Shown: one piece after another, positions 1-8,585 of the stretch
How positions within the stretch are numbered: the first letter of the stretch is position 1
How the letters are laid out: every line of letters begins with the position of its first letter
Program-made: the position numbers and the translations under genes
Notes under the pieces: generated by a model
Databases searched by the model: none
Seen by the model: the letters and a program-made list of their open reading frames with translations, nothing else
What the model was told of the DNA's origin: nothing
NCBI GenBank assembly: GCA_017519405.1
Contig: JAFWSH010000003.1
Coordinates: 1 to 64,000 of the forward strand
Length of the DNA: 64,000 nt
Origin: Clostridia bacterium
GTDB lineage: Bacteria; Bacillota; Clostridia; Christensenellales; Aristaeellaceae
Direction: 5' to 3'

Positions 1-1644
1 CAGGACGGCATCCGGCCCGACAGCGTGGAGCTGGTGCTGCTGACCGGCAACACCCCCGTGGCCAAGGCCGAGGTGACCGGCGAGGGCGACACCTGGACCT
101 ACACCTTCTATGACCTGCCGAAGTACGAGGCGGGCGAGGAGATCACCTACACGGTGATCGAGCCCAACGACGTCACCGGCTATGAGAAGAAGGTGGATGG
201 CCTGACCGTCACCAACAAGCACGAGCCGGAGACGGTGACTGTAACGGTGGTGAAGGTCTGGGACGACGCGGAGGACCAGGACGGCGTGCGGCCTGACAGC
301 CTGAAGGTCAGCCTGAGTGTCAGCGGCTACGAAGTGACGCTGGACGAGGGCGGCGACTGGACGGGCAAGGCGGAGGGCTTGCCGAAGTACGAAAAGGGCA
401 AGGCCATCACCTACACCTGGACCGAGGAGACCATCAGCGGCTACACGCTGGTGGGCACCGAGATCAGCGAGGACGGCCTGACCACCACCCTGACCAACCG
501 CTATACGCCCGAGACCGTGGATGTCACCATTGTCAAGGTCTGGGAGGATGCGGATGATCAGGACGGTCTGCGGCCTGACTTCCTGCCGGTCACCCTCTCC
601 GACGGCACCGTGGTGGTGCTCAGCGAGGACAACGGCTGGACGGCCACGGTGAAGGATCTGCCGAAGCTCAACAAGGGCGAGGAGATCACCTACACCTGGA
701 CGGAGCCCGCCGTGGAAGGCTACGAGCTGACCGGAACCGACATCAGCGAGGACAAGCTCACCACCACCCTCACCAACACCCATGAGCCCGCGGTGACCGG
801 GATCACCGGCACCAAGGTCTGGGTGGACAACAACGACAACGATGGACTGCGGCCCGAGAGCATCACGGTGAAACTGCTGGCGGACGGCGAGGCTGTCCAG
901 ACCCGGACGGTCACCGGCGATGACTGGAGCTTCACCTTCTCCGACCTGCCTGTGTATGCTGCCGGCAAGCCCATCAGCTACACGGTGGACGAGGATGCGG
1001 TGGAAGGCTATGTGAAGAGCGTCACCGGCAATGCGGCGGACGGCTTCACCATTACCAACACCCATGCCACCACCACCATCAGTGTCAGCGGCGTCAAGAT
1101 CTGGGACGACGCTAACGACAGCGACGGCGTGCGGCCCGGCTCCATCACCGTGAACCTCCTGGCCAACGGCAAGCCCGTGGCGTCCAGGAAGGTCACCGGT
1201 GTCGGAAACATCTGGTTCTACACCTTCACAGGGCTGAGCCAGTATGCGGACGGCAAGCTGATCGATTACACCGTCAGCGAGGAGCCGGTGGATGAGTACC
1301 TCTTCGAGATCCGCGGCACCACCATCACCAACACCCACCGTCCCACCAGCGTGATGCTGACAGTGCGGTATTACTACATGAACGGCCAGACGGCGGCACC
1401 CACGGTGCAGGAGACGCACCAGAGCGGTGATCCGTACAACGTGGTCTCGCCGGTGATCCCGAACTATGTGGCAACCCTGCTGCGTGTGACAGGCACCATG
1501 CCGGACCACGATGTGGAGTTCGTCGTCATCTACACGCCGGCGCCCACACCGCCGCCCGGAAGACCCACCACCGAGATCGAAGAGCCGGAGACCCCCTTGG
1601 GCCTCGGCAATGCAAGCCTGAACGCAGGCGAATGCTTCGAGTAA
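1..1644 (+). CDS. Cna_B-repeat surface protein, 5' end outside window
   Basis: The reading frame is open from base 1, so the start is missing; residue numbers here count from base 1. The visible 547 residues contain a partial Cna_B-type beta-sandwich repeat (to ~74) and four complete ones (~75-168, 169-261, 262-354, 355-445). Each opens with a KVWxDxxDxDGxRP-like motif and closes with TNxH. Residues ~448-513 resemble a MucBP-type segment. A Pro-rich linker follows, and the protein ends in PETPLGLGNASLNAGECFE. Cna_B repeats form rigid stalks on Gram-positive surface proteins, so an adhesin or pilin-like role is inferred. No LPXTG motif, hydrophobic segment or basic tail is present, so the usual sortase anchor is missing. 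The adhesive head must lie upstream of the window. Confidence 0.88.
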   Translation, partial: QDGIRPDSVELVLLTGNTPVAKAEVTGEGDTWTYTFYDLPKYEAGEEITYTVIEPNDVTGYEKKVDGLTVTNKHEPETVTVTVVKVWDDAEDQDGVRPDSLKVSLSVSGYEVTLDEGGDWTGKAEGLPKYEKGKAITYTWTEETISGYTLVGTEISEDGLTTTLTNRYTPETVDVTIVKVWEDADDQDGLRPDFLPVTLSDGTVVVLSEDNGWTATVKDLPKLNKGEEITYTWTEPAVEGYELTGTDISEDKLTTTLTNTHEPAVTGITGTKVWVDNNDNDGLRPESITVKLLADGEAVQTRTVTGDDWSFTFSDLPVYAAGKPISYTVDEDAVEGYVKSVTGNAADGFTITNTHATTTISVSGVKIWDDANDSDGVRPGSITVNLLANGKPVASRKVTGVGNIWFYTFTGLSQYADGKLIDYTVSEEPVDEYLFEIRGTTITNTHRPTSVMLTVRYYYMNGQTAAPTVQETHQSGDPYNVVSPVIPNYVATLLRVTGTMPDHDVEFVVIYTPAPTPPPGRPTTEIEEPETPLGLGNASLNAGECFE

Positions 1645-1661
1645 CGCGCAGAACCTGAGGC

Positions 1662-1700
1662 GGCGCGGGGGGAGGAGTGAAACCTCCTCCCTCCCGCGCC
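1662..1700 (+). other. strong intergenic hairpin
   Basis: GGCGCGGG followed by a GGAGGAG arm pairs, with a single bulge, with the CCTCCTCCC and CCCGCGCC arm around a TGAAA loop. This gives a stem of about 16 bp directly after the Cna_B gene. No T-run follows, so it is not a classic intrinsic terminator. It may be a processing or stability element, or a weak terminator, ahead of the solute-binding protein gene. Confidence 0.5.
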
Positions 1701-1733
1701 AAGGATCAGACTGACGAGAAGGAGATGCCCGAT

Positions 1734-3719
1734 ATGAAGAGATTCGCTGCCGCGTTGCTGGCACTGATGATCCTGATGACCTGCCTCTCCGCCCTGGCGG
1801 AGGGGGAGACAGAAACCGACGCCCCCGCCTATCCCCTGGATTCGCTGACCGTCGGCAACACCACCCGGCTGGACGGCCGTTTCTTCACCGAGATGTGGGG
1901 CAACGCCACCAGCGACTACGATGTCCGCCAGCTCCTGCACGGCTGCAGCCTGGCGGAATGGGACGGGGTAGAGAGCATGTTTGTGCTCAATCCCCAGGTG
2001 GTGACCGGCAGCGCCGTCACCGAGGATGAGCAGGGAAACAAGACCTACCACCTGGCCCTCTCCCATGCCCTGTACTACTCCGACGGCAGCCGGATTACAG
2101 CGGCGGACTACGCCTTCACCCTGCTGCTCACGGTAAGCCCGGTGATTGCGGAACTGGGGGGAACCCCCATGCACCGGGACCACATTCTGGGCTGCAGCGA
2201 GTTTGCCGCAGGCACCAGTCCGGTGCTGGCCGGCGTAAGAATGCCCAACGAGTTTTCCCTGGATATCACCCTGAGCGCGGCGTATCTGCCCTTCTTCTAT
2301 GAGCTGGGCCTGCTGGAGGTTATCCCCTCGCCGATCCAGGTGATCGCCCCGGGAGTAAAGGTGCAGGACGACGGCGACGGCGTCTACCTGACCAATGCGG
2401 ATGCGGCCGTGACAGAGCCGCAGTTCACCGCGGAGAACCTGGCCCGGACCCTGCTGGATGATCCGGAGAACGGCCGCTTTGGCTACATCTCCCATCCCAC
2501 GGTGGTCTCCGGCCCCTACACCCTGGCCGGCTTTGACGGCACCACCGCCGAGTTCGACCTGAACCCCTTCTACAAGGGCAACCGCAGCGGCGTGACGCCG
2601 TCCATTGCTCACATCACCTACACCCTGGCGGACAACGCCACCATGATGGAGGATCTCCGGGCCGGCAAGTTTGGTCTCCTGAATAAGGTGACCAGGGCGG
2701 ACTCGGTGACAGCGGGCCTGGAACTGGCCCAGACCGGGCACTGGCGGATGAGCAACTACGCCAGAAGCGGTCTGAGCCTGCTGAATTTCTGCTGTGAGCG
2801 GCCCATCCCGGCCAGCCAGGCGGTGCGGCAGGCAGTGGCGTACTGCCTGGACAAGGAGAACCTGACGCGGGCCTATGTGGGCGACAACGGCGTGACCGTG
2901 GACGCCTGGTACGGCATGGGCCAGTGGATGGTTCAGGTCCTCAGCGGTACCATGGATTACCCGGTGATCGACCCGGGCGAGGGCGCCAGCGCAGCCCTGC
3001 GCAAGGCTTACGATGCCATGATTGCGGAGTGGGAAAGCCTGAGCATGGCCAACATCCGCAGCTATGGCCTGGATCTGGGCCGGGCGAAGGCCCTCCTGGC
3101 GGGCGACGGATGGACCCTGAATCGCCAGGGACAGCCGTATCGCGAGGGGGAGGACGATGTCCGCTGCAAGGATGTGGACGGCACGATTGTTCCGCTGGAG
3201 CTGGTGCTGGCCTACCCCGACGGCAATGCCATCGCCGACGCCATGCAGGAACACCTGATTCCCGGCGCGGCGGAGGCGGGTATCCAGATCACCCTGCAGC
3301 CCATGGCCATGTCCGAGCTGCTGGACCAGCTCTACCGCCGCACGGACCGCACAGTGGACCTGGTCTATGTGGCCACGAATTTCGAGGTGCTCTATGACCC
3401 GGCGGTGCACTTCTCCCTGGACGAGGAGGGCAGACCGGTGTGGAGCTACACGGGCCTGGCGGACGACATGCTGTGCCAGATCGCGGACGAGATGCGCCAT
3501 ACCGAGCCCACGGATTACCTGACCTACGTCAAGCGCTGGCTGGCCTTCCAGGAACGGTTTGCGGAGCTCCAGCCCGCCATCCCCATCTACTCCAACATCT
3601 ACTTCGACTTCTACACCGACCTGCTGCAGAACTATGAGATCACCTCCAATGTGTCCTTCAGCACGGCCATCGTGCCCGCATGGCTGGGCGAGGCCGCGGA
3701 AGACACGATCGAGGAGTAA
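1734..3719 (+). CDS. ABC transporter substrate-binding protein, SBP_bac_5 (oligopeptide/dipeptide) family
   Basis: A 661-residue extracytoplasmic binding protein. The N-terminus MKRFAAALLALMILMTCLSA is a signal peptide with likely cleavage after ALA (residue 22). The LMTC sequence is a poor lipobox, so lipid anchoring is uncertain. The body shows the family pattern: an early LLHGCSLAEWDG-like segment, a SGPYTL motif near 260, and the C-terminal AxxIPIYSN strand. The start at 1734 is chosen because AAGGAG sits 9 nt upstream and the signal peptide begins there. No permease or ATPase genes are adjacent, so it is an orphan binding protein that must use a transporter encoded elsewhere. The family binds peptides, nickel or sugars; the substrate cannot be read from the sequence. 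Confidence 0.82.
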   Translation: MKRFAAALLALMILMTCLSALAEGETETDAPAYPLDSLTVGNTTRLDGRFFTEMWGNATSDYDVRQLLHGCSLAEWDGVESMFVLNPQVVTGSAVTEDEQGNKTYHLALSHALYYSDGSRITAADYAFTLLLTVSPVIAELGGTPMHRDHILGCSEFAAGTSPVLAGVRMPNEFSLDITLSAAYLPFFYELGLLEVIPSPIQVIAPGVKVQDDGDGVYLTNADAAVTEPQFTAENLARTLLDDPENGRFGYISHPTVVSGPYTLAGFDGTTAEFDLNPFYKGNRSGVTPSIAHITYTLADNATMMEDLRAGKFGLLNKVTRADSVTAGLELAQTGHWRMSNYARSGLSLLNFCCERPIPASQAVRQAVAYCLDKENLTRAYVGDNGVTVDAWYGMGQWMVQVLSGTMDYPVIDPGEGASAALRKAYDAMIAEWESLSMANIRSYGLDLGRAKALLAGDGWTLNRQGQPYREGEDDVRCKDVDGTIVPLELVLAYPDGNAIADAMQEHLIPGAAEAGIQITLQPMAMSELLDQLYRRTDRTVDLVYVATNFEVLYDPAVHFSLDEEGRPVWSYTGLADDMLCQIADEMRHTEPTDYLTYVKRWLAFQERFAELQPAIPIYSNIYFDFYTDLLQNYEITSNVSFSTAIVPAWLGEAAEDTIEE

Positions 3720-3765
3720 CACCTGCGGCAGAAACTCCGGAGCGTAAGGCTCCACCGGAGAACGG

Positions 3766-3811
3766 AAAAGGGCCAGTACCCCGGCACCATGTCAGGGGAC
3801 TGGCCTTTTTC
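3766..3811 (+). terminator. intrinsic terminator after the binding-protein gene
   Basis: GGCCAGTACCCC pairs with GGGGACTGGCC (one bulged A) and is followed by TTTTTC. The rest of the 3720-4000 gap holds only the promoter listed next. Confidence 0.85.
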
Positions 3812-3928
3812 TGATTCTGTGATTGGGCAGCGCGGAGGCTCAGAACGGATAGCTGGAGCGGCGGCCGGGGAAGCCGGAGCTGTCCTTGACGCCCCATAGT
3901 GCCGGTCACGAAAGTTCCCAGCCCCTGG

Positions 3929-3957
3929 TTGCAGGAAAATCAGGTCAATTGTAGAAT
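3929..3957 (+). promoter_or_regulatory. sigma-A-type promoter for the acyltransferase-like gene
   Basis: TTGCAG (3929-3934), a 17-nt spacer and TAGAAT (3952-3957) lie about 45 nt upstream of the coding start. Confidence 0.6.
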
Positions 3958-4000
3958 AATGGCTGACGTCCCGGCTCAGTAAGGCGGGACACAAGGGAAA

Positions 4001-5092
4001 ATGCAGATGCAGGAAACGCGCGAAGCCCATCCGGGCCGCATTCTTGAAATCGAGCTGATGAAGGCGGTCGCCATCATCGGCATGGTGTTTGTACATGCTT
4101 TCGAGATGGGGGTCAACCTGTCGTATCCCTCCTCAGGGGAATATGCGGCGGCCTTTCTGATGGAATTCCTGGGCGCCATTCCCAGCGCGGGGGTGTTCAT
4201 GTTTGCCATGGGGTGGGGCGCGGCGTTCTCGAAGCGGGCCACAGTGCAGAGCTACCTCAAGCGGGGCGTCTCCCTGTTTGTGCTGGGTGTGGTGATCAAC
4301 CTGTTCGAGGAGTATCTCCCGGCCATCCTGGTTCCCGATGCCCTTGGCCCGCTGGGGGAGGTGCTGCCATCCATCCTGGCCACGGATATCTATTTCTTCG
4401 CGGCCCTGGCCAGCCTGTACTTTGCCCTGATGAAAGCGCTGGAGGAGAGAAAAGGCCTGAGGATCCTGGTCAGCGCCTTGCTGGTGAGCCTGTGCTTCTG
4501 TGCCAACATTTTCATCGGCTTTGAGTCCTTCACCACCGGCAATGAGTGGCTGGATACCCTGCTGGGGCTGTTCATCCGGGTCAACGAGTACTCCTACTTC
4601 CCCTTTGTCTCCTGGATTGTGTTCCCTGTGCTGGGCTTCGGCGTTGCCTCCCTCTGCCGGATAATCGGCAAGAAGAAGCTGGTTCTCTTTGCTGCGCTCA
4701 CCGGCACGGTTGCCCTGATTGCGTCATCGGTCGCGGTGCGGGCGATGGGCATGCCGGATGCTACCATCGTGGACGTGGTCAGTGTCCGGGAGGGAGTGTA
4801 TTACGCCCTGCACCCGATCTATGTGGCCGGGTATGGCATCATCATGGTGGAGTTCGCGCTGACTTACCTTGTGCTGCTGGCGACCAAAAACCGGCTGCCA
4901 GGTTTCATGCTCACCATGAGCAAAAACGTGGCGCAGATCTATATCGTCCAGTGGCTTGCCATTGGGCTGCTGTCCCCGCTGCTGGTGATGATTGAAAACA
5001 TCTGGGTCAATGTTGGGATGGGCTGCCTTGTGCTGATCATCTCGTACCTTGGCGGCCTGCTGCTCAAAAAGACAAACTGGATCCGGGTTTAA
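4001..5092 (+). CDS. multi-pass membrane protein, HGSNAT/DUF1624-like acyltransferase
   Basis: A 363-residue polytopic membrane protein with about nine to ten hydrophobic helices. The N-terminal segment RILEIELMKAVAIIGMVFVH matches the first helix of the heparan-alpha-glucosaminide N-acetyltransferase-like family (R.xElxxlxAiixMvxxH), whose conserved His follows the first helix. The family moves acyl groups across the membrane onto sugars. The substrate here is unknown, and a related acyltransferase-3 membership is possible. The Met at 4007 is an equally acceptable start, since the GGGA site sits close to 4001. The secreted unknown at 5136 follows after 43 nt and is probably co-transcribed. 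Confidence 0.6.
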   Translation: MQMQETREAHPGRILEIELMKAVAIIGMVFVHAFEMGVNLSYPSSGEYAAAFLMEFLGAIPSAGVFMFAMGWGAAFSKRATVQSYLKRGVSLFVLGVVINLFEEYLPAILVPDALGPLGEVLPSILATDIYFFAALASLYFALMKALEERKGLRILVSALLVSLCFCANIFIGFESFTTGNEWLDTLLGLFIRVNEYSYFPFVSWIVFPVLGFGVASLCRIIGKKKLVLFAALTGTVALIASSVAVRAMGMPDATIVDVVSVREGVYYALHPIYVAGYGIIMVEFALTYLVLLATKNRLPGFMLTMSKNVAQIYIVQWLAIGLLSPLLVMIENIWVNVGMGCLVLIISYLGGLLLKKTNWIRV

Positions 5093-5135
5093 TCGAATGG
5101 CGCTGTGAGCACTGAAAAAGAGAGGAGATTGCCCC

Positions 5136-6020
5136 ATGAAGAAAACAATGCTGCTGCTGACTGTAATGGTTTTCCTGGTGACATGGACTGCCTGGGCACA
5201 GGCGGAAGGCACAGTCGTGCGCCCGCGGCTGGTCAGGACGGTGACGGAGTACGGCGTCGACTTTGATACACAGGAATGGACGCCGGTGAGAACATGGAGT
5301 TACAGCTACGAGAACGGGTATCCCGTGTCTGTCGACCGCTACGAGATCGATGCGGATAACCACGTCATCACCAGTTTCTCGTATGTGTTTGACGGGGACC
5401 TCCCCACAGAGCGGAAATCCCTTGATGACGACGGAAACCTCCTCTCGGTGACGGAGTATCATAACGGCCGCGTCTACAATGTGATTGAAGAGGATGAGGA
5501 CCGGAGGAACGTGCTGTATTATCAGTATGGGAACGGGGATGAATACTTCACCCTGGTGCTCCGGGACGAACGCATCCGCAACACCGAGGATCCGGAGGGC
5601 GTCAGCGATTACAGCGAGGAGGTGGACGCCATCTCCGTGACAACGGAGAACGGGCTGCTGGTCAAAACCGTGAACACCGGCATGTATGCCAACTGGAGCG
5701 ACCGGGAAGAAAAAGAGTGGCTGCGCTTCAGCGGCACCTACACCGCTGAGTATGATGAAGACGGCATCGCCGTCCTCACCTCCGCGGTGCACAGAGTGGG
5801 CCCCTCCGGCGTGGACGGCCGCTATGAGCTGACAAAGGCCGACGGCGTGGTTACCGGGGGAAGCTGCTTCATCCCGGAAGAGAACGACAGCTGGCTCGAA
5901 ACCGCCCGGTTCACGTTTGAATACACGGACACAGAGACGACGCCCGCCCGCTATGCCCAGATGATCAACAGCTTCCTGATGGGCACCGAAAGCTCCTATT
6001 ACAAATACAACTGGTATTGA
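5136..6020 (+). CDS. secreted protein of unknown function
   Basis: A 294-residue protein with a signal peptide (MKKTMLLLTVMVFLVTWTAW, likely cleavage after AQA at ~22). The mature part is acidic and rich in Tyr, Asp and Glu. It has repeated short beta-strand phrases such as SYSYENGYPVSVDRYE, SFSYVFDGDLPTERKS and SVTEYHNGRVYNV, reminiscent of YD/RHS-like or MORN-like beta-repeats, but no family is recognised. AGAGGAG lies ~10 nt before the ATG. It follows the acyltransferase-like gene and is followed after 47 nt by a GNAT gene. No transmembrane segment other than the signal is seen. Confidence 0.7.
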   Translation: MKKTMLLLTVMVFLVTWTAWAQAEGTVVRPRLVRTVTEYGVDFDTQEWTPVRTWSYSYENGYPVSVDRYEIDADNHVITSFSYVFDGDLPTERKSLDDDGNLLSVTEYHNGRVYNVIEEDEDRRNVLYYQYGNGDEYFTLVLRDERIRNTEDPEGVSDYSEEVDAISVTTENGLLVKTVNTGMYANWSDREEKEWLRFSGTYTAEYDEDGIAVLTSAVHRVGPSGVDGRYELTKADGVVTGGSCFIPEENDSWLETARFTFEYTDTETTPARYAQMINSFLMGTESSYYKYNWY

Positions 6021-6067
6021 GACGGAACGCAAAAACGGATCCGCAATGGACCCGCAGGGAAAACGGA

Positions 6068-6835
6068 ATGAGCACGTTATTCGGCGCGTACCGGGAAAGA
6101 CTGCTGCAGCAGCTGTCCCTGGACCTGAATTGTTCCCCCGCCGATCTGATGGCGGAAGGAAATGTTGTCACGGAATCGGCACTGAGGGACGGCAGGAGAA
6201 GCTACAGCCCCGGCAAACCCTTCCTGGAGATGGCGACCCTGGGCGGAAGTACGGTGATGATGGCGGACCCCTGCCTCCATGACTTCCTGGGGAAGCTGGC
6301 CAGGGATGTGGAGGGGCACCGGCTTTTCGAGCTGGGATACCTGGAAAGGCTCAACGGGGAGCTCCGGAAATACGGCTATCAGATGGCGCCGACCCACCAC
6401 ATGTTCCTGCCCTGCCGACAGGCGGCGGCGGAGGAGAGATGCCGGGTACGGTGGCTGTACGGCGATGAAATCAGGCCGTTCTATGGGGAACCGCGGTTTC
6501 CCAATGCCATCGCCTATCCGGAGCCCTGTCCCGTGCGGCCGGACAGAATCGCGGTTGTGGCCCTGGACGGCGACACCATCATGGGCATGGCCGGCTGCTC
6601 GGAGGACGCCCCCCACTGGCAGCAGATCGGCATCGATGTCCTGCCGGCGTACCGGTCAAGGGGGATCGGCTCCTTCCTGGTGAGCCTGCTGAAAAACCGG
6701 ATCATGGAGATGGGGGACGTTCCCTTCTATGGCACCGCCGCGGCCAACATCCGCTCCCAGAACATTGCCTTCAACAGCGGGTTCAGGCCTGCGTGGGTGG
6801 AAACCGAGGCGGTGAAGGTCGGGGAGGCGGACTGA
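6068..6835 (+). CDS. GNAT-family N-acetyltransferase
   Basis: 255 residues. The C-terminal half carries the acetyl-CoA binding signature IGIDVLPAYRSRGIGSFLVS followed by YGTAAANIRSQNIAFNSGF, typical of the GNAT_acetyltran (ZapA-like) group found in Clostridia and Bacilli. The N-terminal ~110 residues are the divergent helical part usual for that group. An in-frame TTG at 6017 overlaps the previous stop; the ATG at 6068 is preferred because the family begins near there. Substrate unknown. Confidence 0.8.
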   Translation: MSTLFGAYRERLLQQLSLDLNCSPADLMAEGNVVTESALRDGRRSYSPGKPFLEMATLGGSTVMMADPCLHDFLGKLARDVEGHRLFELGYLERLNGELRKYGYQMAPTHHMFLPCRQAAAEERCRVRWLYGDEIRPFYGEPRFPNAIAYPEPCPVRPDRIAVVALDGDTIMGMAGCSEDAPHWQQIGIDVLPAYRSRGIGSFLVSLLKNRIMEMGDVPFYGTAAANIRSQNIAFNSGFRPAWVETEAVKVGEAD

Positions 6836-6839
6836 GGGC

Positions 6840-7643
6840 TTACGCCAGCGCCTCGCTCAGGCTCCGGGGAACGCCCCGGGGCCCGCGCACGGCACAGACA
6901 CCGTGGTCCCGGGTCAGCACGCTGAGGGTAAACTGCGTGGGGTCATAGCGCTTCATCAGGCGGATCCGCATCAGGCTCCGGATGTTCAGCGCCCCCTGAT
7001 CCCCCTGCCAGGGGATGTCGGTCCGGGTCACCACGCACTTGTAGCAGACGGCGGAGACCGGCGCGCCGATGTACATGAACACGATATCCCCTGTCCGGAT
7101 GCCGGCGCCCTGCTTCCAAGCGATCTCATCCGTATGGTCGAAGGCGTGGACACTGTCAAAATACTTCAGGTTGGAAGGAATCAGCCACTCCTTCGGCGGA
7201 CGGGTGGCTTTTCTGGTGGCGGCGGAGGCGGTGGCCTGATAGCTGGCGTCGACCAGGCTGCAGACCTCCGCCAGGGGGACGGTGCCGTCCAGCAGGATGG
7301 AAATCCAGCTGCCCCGGCTGATGTGGTAGCCGGGGAGAATGCCTTCCCGGCGTATCAGCAGATCCCGCAGCAGCGGGTCGCCCAGCTTCACGTTCAGCAC
7401 ATCCGCTGCCCCTTCGCCGGAGAGCCCCAGCTTGCAGCGCGGCACATCCATCAGCAGGGCAAACCACTTCCTGTTGTCCGGGTGCCGGAAGATACCATAG
7501 GAGGGGAAGCGCATCCACAGGTACTCGATCCCGCAGTGGTACTTCTCCCGGATCCAGTCAATGACCTGCCGGCGGATGCTTTCTTCGCCCTTTGGCGGCA
7601 CACCATGGTTTTCGGATGTGCCGCTGTTTTCATGGACAGCCAT
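6840..7643 (-). CDS. MmcQ/YjbR-like protein fused to an EVE/PUA-like domain
   Basis: 267 residues. Residues ~20-140 match the MmcQ/YjbR family, a cytosolic CyaY-like fold sometimes described as DNA-binding: YLWMRFPSYGIFRHPDNRKW, then LGLSGEGAADVLNVKL and GYHISRGSWISILLDGTV. Residues ~150-267 (WLIPSNLKYFDSVHAFDHTD, then MYIGAPVSAVCYKCVV and the closing RGPRGVPRSLSEAL) look like an EVE-type PUA-fold domain, a fold known to read modified bases. The start at 7643 has GGGGGAAGAG upstream. It lies 14 nt after the hydrolase gene and is translated from the same message. A role in recognising modified nucleic acid is inference. Confidence 0.75.
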   Translation of the reverse strand: MAVHENSGTSENHGVPPKGEESIRRQVIDWIREKYHCGIEYLWMRFPSYGIFRHPDNRKWFALLMDVPRCKLGLSGEGAADVLNVKLGDPLLRDLLIRREGILPGYHISRGSWISILLDGTVPLAEVCSLVDASYQATASAATRKATRPPKEWLIPSNLKYFDSVHAFDHTDEIAWKQGAGIRTGDIVFMYIGAPVSAVCYKCVVTRTDIPWQGDQGALNIRSLMRIRLMKRYDPTQFTLSVLTRDHGVCAVRGPRGVPRSLSEALA

Positions 7644-7657
7644 CTGCTCTTCCCCCT

Positions 7658-8458
7658 TTATCGGCAGAAATCCCCCACCCGCCGGAGGAAATCGGGGGCT
7701 TCCTCGTAAAGCCCGTGTCCCAGCCCCTCGTACATGTGGAGCTGACAGCCCGTGATCCTGTCTGCGATTTCCCGGGAGGCCTGCCCTGTCACGATCTTGT
7801 CCTCTGTCCCGCCGATGACCAGCGTCGGGCACTGGATGCGGTCCAGCAGGCCCCAGGCGTTGTGGGCCGCACAGGATGCGGCCTGGATCAGAAAACGGTC
7901 AAAGGACTTCGGCTTGCCGACGCTGCCCAGGAGCCGGTAGGTCAGCCGCGTCTGCCGCAGCCGCTTCTCCGAGTAGGAGCGCTCCGCCGTGTCCAGCATA
8001 ATGCCGCGGTAGTCGCCCCGGTGCGCCATGTCAGTCCAACGGGCGATAACATCCCGCATGGTGTCGTTGGGGCGGCTGAGGGTAACCACCAGCACCAGCT
8101 TGGACACCTTGTCCGGATGGTCGAGGGCCAGCCACTGAGCGATCATGCCGCCCTGGGAGACGCCCACCACGGCGCAGGCGGAGAGCCCCAGCGAATCCAG
8201 GGCCAGGTTCAGGTCCTCCGCCATGTCCCGGGTCGTCATGCCCGGCACCAGCTGGCGGCGCCGGCTGAACACATACACCGTGAACGCCTTCGCCAGGCTC
8301 CGGTAGAGGAAGGCGAAGGGGAGGGCCGTGCCCCTGACGGTCTTCAGGCCGTCCCCCACACCGGGGATCATCACCAGCGGCCGGGCACCGCTGCCGAAAC
8401 GGATATAGTCCATCTCACCTCCGGGCAGCTGCAGACAGCAGTTTCTGGCATTCAGCAC
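7658..8458 (-). CDS. alpha/beta hydrolase
   Basis: 266 residues with the alpha/beta-hydrolase layout: an oxyanion loop near LVMIPGVGDG, the nucleophile elbow GVSQGG (Ser nucleophile), an Asp in GGTEDKIV, and the catalytic His in GLGHGLYEEAP. I start it at GTG 8458 because AAGGAGG lies 8 nt upstream; longer in-frame versions would run into the promoter of the divergent flavin reductase gene. No signal peptide, so cytosolic. The substrate is unknown. It heads a two-gene unit with the MmcQ/EVE-like protein. Confidence 0.82.
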   Translation of the reverse strand: MLNARNCCLQLPGGEMDYIRFGSGARPLVMIPGVGDGLKTVRGTALPFAFLYRSLAKAFTVYVFSRRRQLVPGMTTRDMAEDLNLALDSLGLSACAVVGVSQGGMIAQWLALDHPDKVSKLVLVVTLSRPNDTMRDVIARWTDMAHRGDYRGIMLDTAERSYSEKRLRQTRLTYRLLGSVGKPKSFDRFLIQAASCAAHNAWGLLDRIQCPTLVIGGTEDKIVTGQASREIADRITGCQLHMYEGLGHGLYEEAPDFLRRVGDFCR

Positions 8459-8503
8459 GGGGCAGCCCTCCTTTGCATCGCCGTCGTTGCCGCGGCAGCA
8501 TGC

Positions 8504-8532
8504 TTGCCAAACGGCAGGCTTTCGCATATAAT
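8504..8532 (+). promoter_or_regulatory. promoter of the flavin reductase gene
   Basis: TTGCCA (8504-8509), a 17-nt spacer and a perfect TATAAT (8527-8532). It lies in the divergent gap with the hydrolase gene. Confidence 0.75.
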
Positions 8533-8585
8533 TGTATATACAGCGGGAATCGCTGTCAACAGGAAGATGAAAGAGGTGCTGAACA

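Noticed and set aside
1530-3755. Very long open frame on the minus strand
   Set aside because: It mirrors the solute-binding protein gene and has His/Gly/Val-rich low-complexity composition typical of antisense frames in GC-rich DNA.
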